From positions 707,607 to 771,606 of the forward strand of contig CBDCWW010000022.1 of assembly GCA_965223585.1 (NCBI GenBank): a stretch of DNA of 64,000 nucleotides. Direction: 5' to 3'. Shown piece after piece: positions 7,156-16,059 of this stretch (within the stretch, counting starts at the first letter, position 1; each line of letters starts with the position of its first letter). The notes under the pieces are model-generated. The model searched no databases, was not told the DNA's origin, and saw only the letters and a program-made list of their open reading frames with translations. The translations under genes and the position numbers were made by a program. This stretch comes from CBDCVN01 sp965223585. Its GTDB lineage: Bacteria; Deinococcota; Deinococci; Deinococcales; Trueperaceae.

Positions 7156-9360
7156 ATGAATATGTTGCAGAAAGTCTTCCAAGGCCTTTTCTTGCTAATT
7201 TTTACTGGCATTCTTTCAGTAGGTTCACTTCTTAGTGCGGCTGCTCTTATTTGGTCACAAGAACTACCAGATTTAAGTGAATTAGATGCTTTAGAATTTA
7301 CTGCTACCTCCCAGATATTTGCTCGCAATGGTGAGCTTATTGGCGAAATTTTGCCTGTTGCTGGTGAAGGTAATGATGCTACTACCAATCGAATTCCTGT
7401 AAGTTTGAATGAAGTTTCTCCTGCTGCTTTAGCTGCTATTATTGCTTCTGAAGATGATCAGTTTTTTAAACACTATGGCTTTGATGTCCCGGGGATTTTA
7501 AAAGCTACATATCTTTTATTTACAGGGGAAGGAGGAAGAGGGGGCTCTACTGTTACTACTCAAGTCGTTAAAAATACTTTGCTTAGTGACATAGCCAATG
7601 AGCAATCTGTCGAACGTAAAGTTAAAGAGATTATGTTAGCTGTAGAGCTAGAACGTCGTTTAACTAAACCTGAAATATTGCAGCGCTATATCAATGTTGT
7701 TTATTGGGGAGGAAACTTATATGGCATACGTGCTGCTTCTAAAGCCTATTTTAACAAAGACCCTATAGAGCTTAGTTTAATTGAGGGGCTTTATTTAGCT
7801 CGTCTTATTCCTTTGCCAAGCACTAATTATAATGACTTTTCAGGTACCCGAGATGCTATGAAAGTAGTACTTGAAAAAATGGTTGAACAAGGTGTTATTA
7901 GCCAACAAACAGCAGATAGTGCATGGCAAACCCCTTTGGAGCCTAAAGGCTGGAAAGTAGCCTACGATGAAAAAGGTAATACTATAGGTGATCCTGTAAG
8001 AACTGGTGAAACGCTCGAGTTAGCTACAACAGTAAGTTCAAATTTGGCTCCACATGTTACTTGGGCAGTGCGTAATGAGCTTGGTGAACGTTTTGGTAAT
8101 GAACTCCTCTTTGGTAAAGGAGGGCTCAGGGTCTATACTACTATTGATCCTCAAATGCAACGTGCTGCTAATGAAGCCTCACGTAAAGCTGAGGTACCTG
8201 AAGAAGCTCAAGTTGCAATTTTAGGCCTAGATCCTGAAAAGGGTGAAATCTTAGCAGTGGTAGGTGAAAAATTACAAAGTGGTAAACCTGTAGAAGAATT
8301 TAATCGCGCCCTAGATGCCGAGCGCCAACCCGGAAGTTCTTTTAAGCCCATTGTTTATGCTACAGCAATAGAAGAAGGTGGTTACACCCAATCTGATGTT
8401 ATAGCCGATGAATACACAGTTTTCCGTTCAGGAACTCAAGACTGGCGTCCAGCCAATCATGATAATACCTTTGTAGGATTGCGTTCTCTACGAGGTCACC
8501 TTGACATTTCACGAAATATTCCTGTAGCTAAACTTGTTGAAGCACTTACTCCTGAAGTAGTAACTGAACGAGCACACGAACTAGGTTATGTGAATGTACA
8601 ACCCTACCTTTCACTTTCTTTAGGTGCCTTTGAAGTAACAGTTTTACAACATGCTAGTGGTATAGGCACCTTTGCTAATGGTGGAATTCATGTTGAACCT
8701 CATTTAATTGCAAGAGTAGAAGATGCTGAGGGAAACATTCTTTTTGAAGCTAATCCCAAAACTAAGCAAGTATGGTCCCCACAAACAGCGTATATCATGC
8801 TTAATATGCTACACGGTAATGTTGAAGATCCGGGGGCATTTAGCCGCCGAGCAATGACTGGACTTGAAGAGCGTTATGTGGCCGGTAAAACAGGTACTAC
8901 TAATGATGAACGTGATATTTGGTTTGTAGGTATGACACCGGGAATTGTAGCTACTGTATGGATAGGTTATGATGATAATCGCAGCATTCCTAAAAGTATG
9001 ACTAACGCTAATGGTGAAATAGAAAGAGTAACTAGTTCACGTCAGCCTATTTATATCTGGCGCGATTTTGTGGCTAATGCCCTGCGCAATTCCCTTACTG
9101 AAAAAGATTATCCTGTTCCTGAAGGTATTGAATTTCATAATATTGATTTGGTAAGTGGCCGGCGAGCCTCAGGTGGTGTAGAGGCGGCTTTCGTGAGTGG
9201 TACTGCAGCTAGCAGGCGTCCAGCGGCTCCTACCAAAATTAGTGTTATGATTCCTATAAACACCCAAACAGGACGCCGTGCTGATATCAATACACCTGCT
9301 CAGTATGTTGAGTGGCGACATGTAGCACCGGAAAACTTAAGACAGTATTATATTCAATAA
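7156..9360 (+). CDS. Class A penicillin-binding protein (transglycosylase/transpeptidase)
   Basis: This bifunctional enzyme polymerises and cross-links peptidoglycan in the periplasm. It has one N-terminal membrane anchor (residues ~8-32). The GT51 domain carries the catalytic Glu in E-D-D-Q-F-F (E99) and G-G-S-T-V-T-T-Q at 129-136. The transpeptidase domain has all three motifs: S-S-F-K at 394-397 (active Ser 394), S-R-N at 452-454 and K-T-G-T-T at 578-582. At 734 residues it is of PBP1A/2A size, with a short Ala/Arg/Pro-rich tail. No Shine-Dalgarno is seen, and a -10 box sits just ahead of the ATG. glgA follows after 9 nt. Confidence 0.93.
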   Translation: MNMLQKVFQGLFLLIFTGILSVGSLLSAAALIWSQELPDLSELDALEFTATSQIFARNGELIGEILPVAGEGNDATTNRIPVSLNEVSPAALAAIIASEDDQFFKHYGFDVPGILKATYLLFTGEGGRGGSTVTTQVVKNTLLSDIANEQSVERKVKEIMLAVELERRLTKPEILQRYINVVYWGGNLYGIRAASKAYFNKDPIELSLIEGLYLARLIPLPSTNYNDFSGTRDAMKVVLEKMVEQGVISQQTADSAWQTPLEPKGWKVAYDEKGNTIGDPVRTGETLELATTVSSNLAPHVTWAVRNELGERFGNELLFGKGGLRVYTTIDPQMQRAANEASRKAEVPEEAQVAILGLDPEKGEILAVVGEKLQSGKPVEEFNRALDAERQPGSSFKPIVYATAIEEGGYTQSDVIADEYTVFRSGTQDWRPANHDNTFVGLRSLRGHLDISRNIPVAKLVEALTPEVVTERAHELGYVNVQPYLSLSLGAFEVTVLQHASGIGTFANGGIHVEPHLIARVEDAEGNILFEANPKTKQVWSPQTAYIMLNMLHGNVEDPGAFSRRAMTGLEERYVAGKTGTTNDERDIWFVGMTPGIVATVWIGYDDNRSIPKSMTNANGEIERVTSSRQPIYIWRDFVANALRNSLTEKDYPVPEGIEFHNIDLVSGRRASGGVEAAFVSGTAASRRPAAPTKISVMIPINTQTGRRADINTPAQYVEWRHVAPENLRQYYIQ

Positions 9361-9369
9361 TGAAAAAAA

Positions 9370-10767
9370 GTGCGCATTCTTCTTGCTAGTAGTGAAGTCT
9401 ACCCTTTTAGTAAAACAGGAGGATTAGCTGATGTTATAGGGGCACTTTCTGAAGCCTTGGTTAGGTTAGGGCACGAAGTTTTAGTTATTTCACCTTGGTA
9501 TAAAACATTGGAGGGACAACTAAAGCCTTTGTGGATAGGTGACATAGTAGTACCTTTTGATGGTGGTTTTTGCAGTGTTGGTGTAGGTGAGCTTAAATAT
9601 AAAGGGGTACGTTATGCTTTTGTAGGCCATAGCGATTTCCAAAGGGATCATATTTATGGATTTAGTGATGATCCTTACCGTTTTGCACGTTTTAGCCGTG
9701 CTGTGCCCCAAGTGGCTGAAAGAGTAAATTTTATACCTGATGTTGTACACGCTAATGATTGGCACACAGGTTATCTACCTGCTATTTTGCAAGATGGTTG
9801 GCATGTGCCCTTAAGTCTAGTAAGAAAACCTAGTATTTTCACGGTCCACAATGCTCAGCATCAAGGCCATGCTGATTTAGATGCTGTTATTTACTGGTTA
9901 CGTTTGCCCGGTGCTTTGCGTAATAGCTATTTCAACCACTTTGGAAAAGCCAATGCTATACAAGCAGCTCTTGGTTTTGCACATAAAATTACTACAGTAA
10001 GCCCAAACCATGCCAAAGAACTTATGACTCCGGAGTACGGTTATGGTTTAGATGGCACTTTTAAGCATATTGCTCACAAGTTTACTGGTATTTTAAATGG
10101 TCTTGATACTGAGGTATGGAACCCTGCTATCGATAAATCTTTACCCAAGCCTTATAGTGTAGAGGACTTTTCCGGCAAAATAGAAAACAAACAAAAACTT
10201 TGTAGCCTATTTGGCTTGGACATGCAATTACCCCTTTTAGGTATAGTTTCGCGTTTCGCTGAGCAAAAAGGTATTGATTTACTGCTCAAAGCTCTAGATG
10301 GGCTTGTGAAGCAAGGTTGGAATCTTGTTATTGTAGGTTCAGGAAACATTGAAATAGAAAATGTCATTAGGGAAGCAGCGAGGATCTATCCAAATAAGGT
10401 GGGTAGTCATGTAGGTTACCAAGAGTCTTTAGCACGTTTAGTTTATGCAGGTAGTGACGCATTCATAATACCTAGTCGATTCGAGCCCTGTGGCTTAACT
10501 CAGATGATTGCTATGCGCTACGGTACTATACCCATTGCTAGGTCCACAGGCGGTTTGCGTGATACTATTGTGCATAACAAAACAGGTTTTTTATTTGAAC
10601 ATCCCACTGTAGAGGGGATTCTGTGGGCTGCTGGGGTAGCACATCAGGCTTACGGAACAAATCATTGGCAAACTATGATCAAGGCAGGCATGGCACAGGA
10701 TTTTTCTTGGGAGCATTCAGCGAAGGCTTATGTGGGTGTTTATAAAGGGGCTTTAGAGCTCAAGTAA
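9370..10767 (+). CDS. glgA: Glycogen synthase (ADP-glucose, GT5)
   Basis: GlgA adds glucose from ADP-glucose to the growing alpha-1,4-glucan. The 465-residue protein has K-T-G-G-L at 15-19 near the N-terminus, the H-A-N-D-W-H-T-G segment and the C-terminal S-R-F-E-P-C-G-L-T-Q motif with the catalytic Glu. The only start giving the full N-terminus is GTG at 9370, 9 nt after the PBP stop and without a clear ribosome binding site, so translation may be coupled. No other glycogen gene is in the window. Confidence 0.95.
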   Translation: MRILLASSEVYPFSKTGGLADVIGALSEALVRLGHEVLVISPWYKTLEGQLKPLWIGDIVVPFDGGFCSVGVGELKYKGVRYAFVGHSDFQRDHIYGFSDDPYRFARFSRAVPQVAERVNFIPDVVHANDWHTGYLPAILQDGWHVPLSLVRKPSIFTVHNAQHQGHADLDAVIYWLRLPGALRNSYFNHFGKANAIQAALGFAHKITTVSPNHAKELMTPEYGYGLDGTFKHIAHKFTGILNGLDTEVWNPAIDKSLPKPYSVEDFSGKIENKQKLCSLFGLDMQLPLLGIVSRFAEQKGIDLLLKALDGLVKQGWNLVIVGSGNIEIENVIREAARIYPNKVGSHVGYQESLARLVYAGSDAFIIPSRFEPCGLTQMIAMRYGTIPIARSTGGLRDTIVHNKTGFLFEHPTVEGILWAAGVAHQAYGTNHWQTMIKAGMAQDFSWEHSAKAYVGVYKGALELK

Positions 10768-11048
10768 AACGAGTTTGGCCTTTCCAAATTTTCTTGCTCG
10801 CAGAAGTAGCAGGCTTATAAATTGATAGTAAAGTACAGGTTGAGCAGGGGAGAGCTTTGCTATTGAGGATTTTTCCTAATTCATAGGTACTTTGCCAAAC
10901 AGGTACATGGATGAAGTTAATAAAGCCCTAAAGCTACATTTTTAGGGCTTTAAGATAAAGAGGTAGTTGAGTTAACAGGTTTGCGTGTAGGTGATTTGGA
11001 AGAGATATGAGGTTTATGTTTTGATAGGGCAGAGATTTATCTGGACTT
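10768..11048. other. Convergent intergenic region
   Basis: Apart from the hairpin at 10922-10951 no gene is seen. The last ~16 bases before 11049 (GATTTATCTGGAC and flanks) resemble the outer end of the IS630-type element at 24 kb, in inverted orientation, so an old element end may lie here. Confidence 0.3.
10922..10951. terminator. Hairpin between convergent genes
   Basis: AAAGCCCTAAA and its exact complement TTTAGGGCTTT form an 11-bp stem with an 8-nt loop. It lies between the ends of glgA (+) and the cytochrome gene (-). No T-run follows on either strand, so it may be a bidirectional terminator helped by Rho, or only an RNA-stabilising hairpin. Confidence 0.5.
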
Positions 11049-12998
11049 CTAAGGCAAAACAATTTCAGTGTTAATATCAATATACTTAAGGAAATAAGTT
11101 AGTCTTTCTATTTCTGCTTGATTCAACTCTTTCTGTGTGTGCTTGGAGTTCTGTAAAACCTCAGCAAGTTTTTTAGCCGAACCATCATGCAAATATGGCG
11201 CACTAGCATACAAACCTAGCAAAGTAGGTACATCAAAACCTTTCTCTCCAAGAATATCACTACTGGAGTTATATGTGCCTACATCATGTAAAATGGTTTC
11301 TACTTCAACCTCACCATTGGGTGCAAGTTTTCCTACTTCAGCAGGCAGGTGGCTATTAGTCCAATTCTTTCCGTTATGGCAACTGCTGCAACCTACTTGT
11401 TTGAAAAGTAAACGACCTTGCTCAAGTTTTTCACTGTCACCTTTGGGTGCGTAGGGTACTCTTATACCATTTAGAACAAAAGCTGCCAAAGCATCTAAAT
11501 CTGTTGAGATACCACCATTAGGCTCCCCTAGCAATTCATAAGCAGGGCCTGCAGCAAAACCTACTCCATTCATCAAAGTTTCTATATCATCCTCGAAGTC
11601 TTGTACCTCGTCACGGGTAGCAGAAATATGTAAGGGTTCAGTATCTGCAAGTTTCCAAAGAGGCATAGTCTGACGTAAACCTTCTGGGGTCATCCATGAA
11701 GTACCGTCTACTCTGCCATCAACATGGCAAGAAGCACAAGACATCCAACCAAGTCTTGAAATTCTTGGATCATTGGCATTGTTAAATATAATTTTGCCAC
11801 GTAGTATTTCGGGATCTAAAGTTTCTGGTGTGGTGGATATACGGGCTACCTCAGGGTAGCGAACTGTGTCAGTAAGATCAAGGACGCTTACATCACGGGA
11901 AAGGTAATTCATAACATAAGCTCTTTTAGAATCAGGGCTTAGGGCAATTCCCCTAGGATTATCTCCAACAGCCCAGAAGCCTAGTAGTCTAGGGTTTTCG
12001 GGGTTGTTTAAATCAATACCCATAACAGCGTTTGTGCCTGCTAGTACTACATAAGCCTTATTGCCATTAGGGGTAACAGCAATAGCTCTTGGGAAGTTTA
12101 CAGGAGTAGAGAAGTCACTATCTGTAACATGAATACGCTTTTCGAGTAGTTCTTGGGTTGATTCTAAGGATATTGTAGATATACCTCCTGAAATAGTTTC
12201 AAAGAAAGTGCGTGGTAGTTCAGGGCTGTTTAGTAAGTGAGTTATCCAAGCAGTATTATCTACTACAGCTAAGCTTTCTAGGGCGTTGGCAAAGCCAAAG
12301 TCAAAAGGTGAGATGCTTATTTCTTGTATTTCATTGTCTTTAATGATGGTAAGCCAAGCCTCTTTACCATCATTTTTACCTTCAGAGCCACCTTCTCTTA
12401 GGCGTGCTAAGTGGTGTGTCACTATGATAGTTTCATCGTGATCATTGGCATCGCCGTTATCTGTAACAGCAATTGCCCAAGGTAAATATCCTGTGCTAAT
12501 GCGTTTAGTTACAGCCTTGTTTTCTAGGTCTACTACTGCTACTTCATTGGTGCTAGATACTGTTACATAAGCTAGTTGGCCGCTAGGTGATAGTGCTACA
12601 CCGCCTAGTTCAGGGCCGACAAGAATATCTTGGTGCTCATCTCCTTGCAGTAGGGTTATAGTGCCGTCTTGACGATTAGCCACTACTACACCTAAAGGCG
12701 ATACTTCTATGCTCCAAGGTTCTTTACCTACTGCTATAGGTTCATTAGCTTTAAGAGTGTTGGTGTTAATTGCTGTTATTGAGTTGGCATCGGGATTTAC
12801 TACCCATAGGGTTACTCCATCTGGGGATAAGGCTATGGTTGATGAGGTGCTTGCTAAGTTGTCGGTAGCTGAGAAGGTTGTGCTTTCTGCAAGAGTTTGA
12901 CCTTTGGAAAAGTATGCTATTGCTAAGACGAAAATAACTAAGCAGGTACTAGCTAGGGCTAAATGGAATTTTCTAGAGAGAAGAAGGTTATTTCCCAA
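11049..12998 (-). CDS. YVTN beta-propeller / dihaem cytochrome c fusion
   Basis: The 649-residue protein starts with a signal or anchor segment (residues ~12-30). Residues ~45-400 are propeller repeats of the surface YVTN type (S-P-D-G-x-x-x-W-V-V-N and S-P-D-S-K-R-A-Y-V-M-N units). The C-terminal third has two C-x-x-C-H haem sites, C-A-S-C-H near residue 420 and C-S-S-C-H near 535, arranged as in MauG/bacterial cytochrome c peroxidases. It should be periplasmic or surface-attached and redox active; the substrate is unknown. The start is TTG with AGGAG 8 nt upstream. It has no operon partners: glgA converges on its 3' end and the dead giant lipoprotein gene lies upstream. Confidence 0.82.
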   Translation of the reverse strand: MGNNLLLSRKFHLALASTCLVIFVLAIAYFSKGQTLAESTTFSATDNLASTSSTIALSPDGVTLWVVNPDANSITAINTNTLKANEPIAVGKEPWSIEVSPLGVVVANRQDGTITLLQGDEHQDILVGPELGGVALSPSGQLAYVTVSSTNEVAVVDLENKAVTKRISTGYLPWAIAVTDNGDANDHDETIIVTHHLARLREGGSEGKNDGKEAWLTIIKDNEIQEISISPFDFGFANALESLAVVDNTAWITHLLNSPELPRTFFETISGGISTISLESTQELLEKRIHVTDSDFSTPVNFPRAIAVTPNGNKAYVVLAGTNAVMGIDLNNPENPRLLGFWAVGDNPRGIALSPDSKRAYVMNYLSRDVSVLDLTDTVRYPEVARISTTPETLDPEILRGKIIFNNANDPRISRLGWMSCASCHVDGRVDGTSWMTPEGLRQTMPLWKLADTEPLHISATRDEVQDFEDDIETLMNGVGFAAGPAYELLGEPNGGISTDLDALAAFVLNGIRVPYAPKGDSEKLEQGRLLFKQVGCSSCHNGKNWTNSHLPAEVGKLAPNGEVEVETILHDVGTYNSSSDILGEKGFDVPTLLGLYASAPYLHDGSAKKLAEVLQNSKHTQKELNQAEIERLTYFLKYIDINTEIVLP

Positions 12999-13027
12999 GA
13001 TTTGCTCCTAGGTTGTTAGAGTAGGTC

Positions 13028-13060
13028 AAACCTCGGAGGTTTTCAAGGCCTCCGAGGTTT
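13028..13060 (-). terminator. Perfect 12-bp stem after the giant lipoprotein gene
   Basis: AAACCTCGGAGG pairs exactly with CCTCCGAGGTTT around a 9-nt loop. Read on the - strand it starts 38 nt after the stop codon of the giant lipoprotein gene (13098) and just before the start of the cytochrome gene, so it should end the former transcript. Confidence 0.6.
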
Positions 13061-13097
13061 CTGAAAGAAAGAACTTTTTTTGGATAACTATAAATGA

Positions 13098-13264
13098 TTA
13101 GGGAACCTGAACTTTGATTGAGTAATCTCCGAGATTAAAATAGCCACCAGCTTGAATAGGAGTAACTGCAAGGATATATGTTCCTGCATTAAGGTTTATA
13201 CTTTTGTTACCAACGAAAGTATTAACGCTCCCTTTTATATTGTATTCTGATAGTGGTTTGTTTA
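13098..13264 (-). pseudogene. C-terminal fragment of the giant lipoprotein gene
   Basis: On the - strand this stretch reads as ~54 codons ending in TAA at 13098, with a pre-peptidase C-terminal style strand pattern (N-A-G-T-Y-I-L-A-V-T-P, then G-D-Y-S-I-K-V). It has no start codon and is cut off at 13264 by the IS630-type element. It is the natural end of the protein whose other pieces lie at 14839-15664, 17000-18286 and 18990-23737. Joining it to the 14839 end with a 2-bp (TA) or 4-bp (TATA) target duplication does not give a continuous frame, so an extra small indel must have occurred. Confidence 0.6.
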
Positions 13265-13677
13265 TAGCGTTTTTCTATTTGATCTGGTACAAGTATCGGC
13301 AAAACCCCTGATTTGAACAATTTTAGAAAAAATTTGAGTAATTCTCTCCTATACTGAAACCACCCTTATAATTGTTCTATAAGGGGTTTGTTGGTGTTTT
13401 CATTGAATTTCCTAAAACGCAAATATTCTCATTTTTATGCCTATAAGAATGTCCTTGGATTTATCGTGGGGAGCAGCTTTTCGTAAAACCTACCCTTGGT
13501 TTATGTTGTGCTGGTAATAACTAAAAACATCGTTTAGCATTGACGCTACATTAGAATTTTTTCTAATAAAAATCCCCCTTCTGAAAATATTCCTCTTTTT
13601 TAATCGTCTTAATCAATAAATCTACAGAATTACTTCTTATTGTCCCGATAAGCTAATCTGAGTTATCCTTTTTCCTT

Positions 13678-14067
13678 ATGGCAAGTTATTCCTTGGATTT
13701 GCGACAACGCATTGTTCAATCTTACCTAGATGGCGAAGGTTCTATACGTGAAATAGCACAACGTTTTTTGGTTAGCCCAACCACTGTTCATCAGTACCTT
13801 AAGCTTTACCAACAACAGGGTAATTTGCTCCCTAAAGAGTATGTTGCTGGTCGTAAACCTGCTGTAGCCGCTAAGCAATTGTTACTAGTAAAAACTTTGC
13901 TACAAAACAAAGCAGACATGACTTTAATTGAATTCTGTACAGCCTTTGAAAAAAAGACTAAAACCAAAGTTAGCACTGCTAGTATGTGGAGGGCAATCAA
14001 AAAGATTGGTCTGACCTATAAAAAAAGACTTTACGTGCCAAAGAGCAAGATCGAGAAGACATTGTAG
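13678..14067 (+). CDS. IS630-type transposase, ORF A (helix-turn-helix part)
   Basis: 129 residues with a helix-turn-helix that binds the element ends (S-I-R-E-I-A-Q-R-F-L-V-S-P-T-T-V) and a second wing-type region. It lacks the catalytic domain, which lies in the next frame. A run of seven A (14020-14026) followed by G is where the frames meet: from 14022 the -1 frame is open and reads K-K-T-L-R-A-K-E-Q-D, joining smoothly to ORF B. The same A7G occurs at the same place in copy 2, so a frameshift or transcript slippage producing an A-B fusion is likely. Confidence 0.85.
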   Translation: MASYSLDLRQRIVQSYLDGEGSIREIAQRFLVSPTTVHQYLKLYQQQGNLLPKEYVAGRKPAVAAKQLLLVKTLLQNKADMTLIEFCTAFEKKTKTKVSTASMWRAIKKIGLTYKKRLYVPKSKIEKTL

Positions 14068-14090
14068 TCAAACGCAAAGCATTTTTACGT

Positions 14091-14678
14091 TTGCAGAAAG
14101 CAATTAAAGCAAATAGGCTTGTATTTATTGATGAAACAGGTCTGTATCTAAACATGACTAGAATTTATGCTCGCTCAAAGAGAGGGGAAAGGGCATATAG
14201 TTCTGTACCAAGCAAGAAGCATAAGTTTGCAAATTTGATAGGAGCAATTACTCTAGAGGGGGTAATTGCTAATTTCTGTGTGGATGGAGGTATAACAGGA
14301 AAAGTGTTTACAGTATTTCTAGAAGAAGTATTATGTCCAGTATTGAAAGTAGGGCAAATAGTTTTGATGGATAATTCACCAGCACATATTGTAAAAAAGG
14401 TACGTGAGTTAATAGAAGGCAGAGGCGCTAAACTGATCTACTTGCCACCATATAGCCCTGAGTTCAATCCTATAGAGCATTGTTGGTCAAAGGTAAAGTC
14501 CCATCTACGTACATTAGAGGCTTGGGACAAAAAGAAGTTTAATTCTTCAGTTAAGAAAGCTCTGGAAACAGTTAATGCCAATGATGCTCAAGCTTGGTTC
14601 AGGCACTGTGGTTATTCAAATCACCCACCTATGGAAGGATGTTACAATAAATATTTATTCAAATATTCACAACTTTAA
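14091..14678 (+). CDS. IS630-type transposase, ORF B (DDE catalytic part)
   Basis: The catalytic half has the three acidic residues in the usual contexts: F-I-D-E-T-G, L-M-D-N-S-P-A-H and P-E-F-N-P-I-E-H-C-W. The frame is open upstream to 14022, so its own TTG at 14091 is probably not used and the protein is made as a fusion with ORF A by -1 frameshifting at A7G. All three residues are present and no internal stop is seen, so this copy may be active. Confidence 0.85.
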   Translation: MQKAIKANRLVFIDETGLYLNMTRIYARSKRGERAYSSVPSKKHKFANLIGAITLEGVIANFCVDGGITGKVFTVFLEEVLCPVLKVGQIVLMDNSPAHIVKKVRELIEGRGAKLIYLPPYSPEFNPIEHCWSKVKSHLRTLEAWDKKKFNSSVKKALETVNANDAQAWFRHCGYSNHPPMEGCYNKYLFKYSQL

Positions 14679-14835
14679 TTTCTTATAAATGCAAAAGTAT
14701 GTTTTCATTTTAGATAAATCACCAGTAAGAAACATTTTTACTGTTTGTAAGACTTTAATATGATTTTATGAGAGATCGAAAATCCCGTTTCATAAGAGCA
14801 TTTACTGTATTTGTATCAGGTCAAAAAGAAAAATG

Positions 14836-15664
14836 CTATAATACCTCATGCCAAAAATAATTCCGACCAACATTTCCTAATCCATTTTCCAACGGTCCAT
14901 ATATTTGTAATGCTGCATTTGCATTCAATGATGAAGTATTAGGGTGGTAAATCATAAAGTCAGCGGTTACAGATTCACTGGTGTTAAAGCTATAAAGATG
15001 TATATCACCTAAACCATTAATATTACTAGATACTTCTGTGTTTTTATTAATAGTTTGAGGTTCTTCAACTAGAGTTAATCCAACAGCCATATTCTCACCT
15101 ATAGTAGCTCCACCTAGTATTTCCACAGCAAAAGGATAAGAGTTGCTATGGGTCATTTCAAATGGAGGCTGCCATACAAATCCAAGCCCAGCTGTAGCTT
15201 CTGCTAATCCTCCAAGTTGAATAGGAAATGCAGATGCATCTGTTGAACCTAAGTCAACGGACAAATTAGCATATTTGCCAGCTTCGCCTATAAAGCTAAA
15301 GAGCAGATATTTATCCCCTGTGTAGGAAAATTCAGTAGTGCTATCAAGAGTAATTATTTGTGGTGATTTAATTTTGAAATTCCATTCACCTGTGTAATTA
15401 GCTAGTGTGCCCACATTGGCAAGAGCATTACTACTGTAATAGGTAGGGGAAATATCAATTATGTATTCACCATTTTCAGAAAGGCTCCTATAACTTTCTG
15501 CTTGACGTAGACTAGAATCAGTAAGACCAACAAGATCACCTAAACCATTAACATTATTAACAGAATTAAGGTTTGCCATTGTCCAAAATTGTGATGTTGA
15601 AGGATGGCTTATCTCAAAACTAACTAGCCCACTTGCTGGTGCTGTGAAGCTGTAAAGTTGATGA
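14836..15664 (-). pseudogene. Fragment 3 of the giant lipoprotein gene
   Basis: The open frame reads on the - strand from 15664 to a stop (TAG) created by the IS630 end at 14836-14838. It has no proper start; the Met at 15579 is internal. The sequence repeats the unit seen in fragment 2: N-G-L-G-D-(L/I)-V-G, a 'SSLRQ-ESYRSLS-NGEYIIDISPTYY' like segment and N-Y-T-G-E-W-N-F-K-I-K-S-P. Precise removal of the IS3 element (15665-16995 plus one ATGA) joins it in frame to fragment 2 (G-S-H-Q-L-Y-S-F-T). These are pre-peptidase C-terminal type beta domains of a surface protein. Confidence 0.8.
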
Positions 15665-15751
15665 TGAGCTTACCCCCAAAATTTAGACAAAAAACCCCGG
15701 CGAAATTAAGGTCCATTAAAGATGTAAAATATCTAGAATATGGAGATATAA

Positions 15752-16045
15752 ATGAGCCAGACAAAAGGAATAAGAAAAACATATAAGAAAGAATTCAAAG
15801 CTAAAGTTGCAGCAGCAGCCATAGCTGGGGAGAAAAATCTTGCAGAATTAGCAAGTCAATATGGTGTACACACCACTCAAATTAAAGAATGGAAAAAAGC
15901 TGGATCAGAGGCATTGAATGAAAGATTTTCACTACTAAGAGGCAGAAAAGCAAGACTACAAGAACGTAGAGAGGCTGCACTATACGAACAGATCGGTAAG
16001 TTGAAAATGGAATTAGATTTTTTGTCCAAAGGGCTCAAAAACTGA
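15752..16045 (+). CDS. IS3-family OrfA
   Basis: 97 residues with a helix-turn-helix (A-E-L-A-S-Q-Y-G-V-H-T-T-Q-I-K-E-W) and a C-terminal leucine-zipper-like helix. TTTTTTG at 16018-16024 is in the right frame (T TTT TTG) for -1 frameshifting into orfB, giving the OrfAB transposase. GGAG lies 8 nt before the ATG. Confidence 0.92.
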   Translation: MSQTKGIRKTYKKEFKAKVAAAAIAGEKNLAELASQYGVHTTQIKEWKKAGSEALNERFSLLRGRKARLQERREAALYEQIGKLKMELDFLSKGLKN

Positions 16046-16059
16046 GCCAAGAGGAACGT

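Larger units (their letters stand above)
13265..14838 (+). mobile_element. IS630-type insertion sequence, copy 1 (two-frame transposase)
   Basis: The element is bounded by TA at 13265-13266 and 14837-14838. Its ends are inverted repeats: GCGTTTTTCTATTTGATCTGG on the left matches, with a few mismatches, the complement of the right end (…CAGGTCAAAAAGAAAAATGC), allowing one odd base at the left G-C-(G/A). A second copy at 48613-50187 has the same ends, which fixes the limits. It has a long 410-nt leader before the transposase. It is inserted in the 3' part of the giant lipoprotein gene. Confidence 0.85.

Noticed and set aside
14091..14678. Two separate transposase genes in the IS630-type element
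   Set aside because: The B frame is open back to the A-run and continues the A protein; both copies show the same layout, so a recoded fusion fits better.
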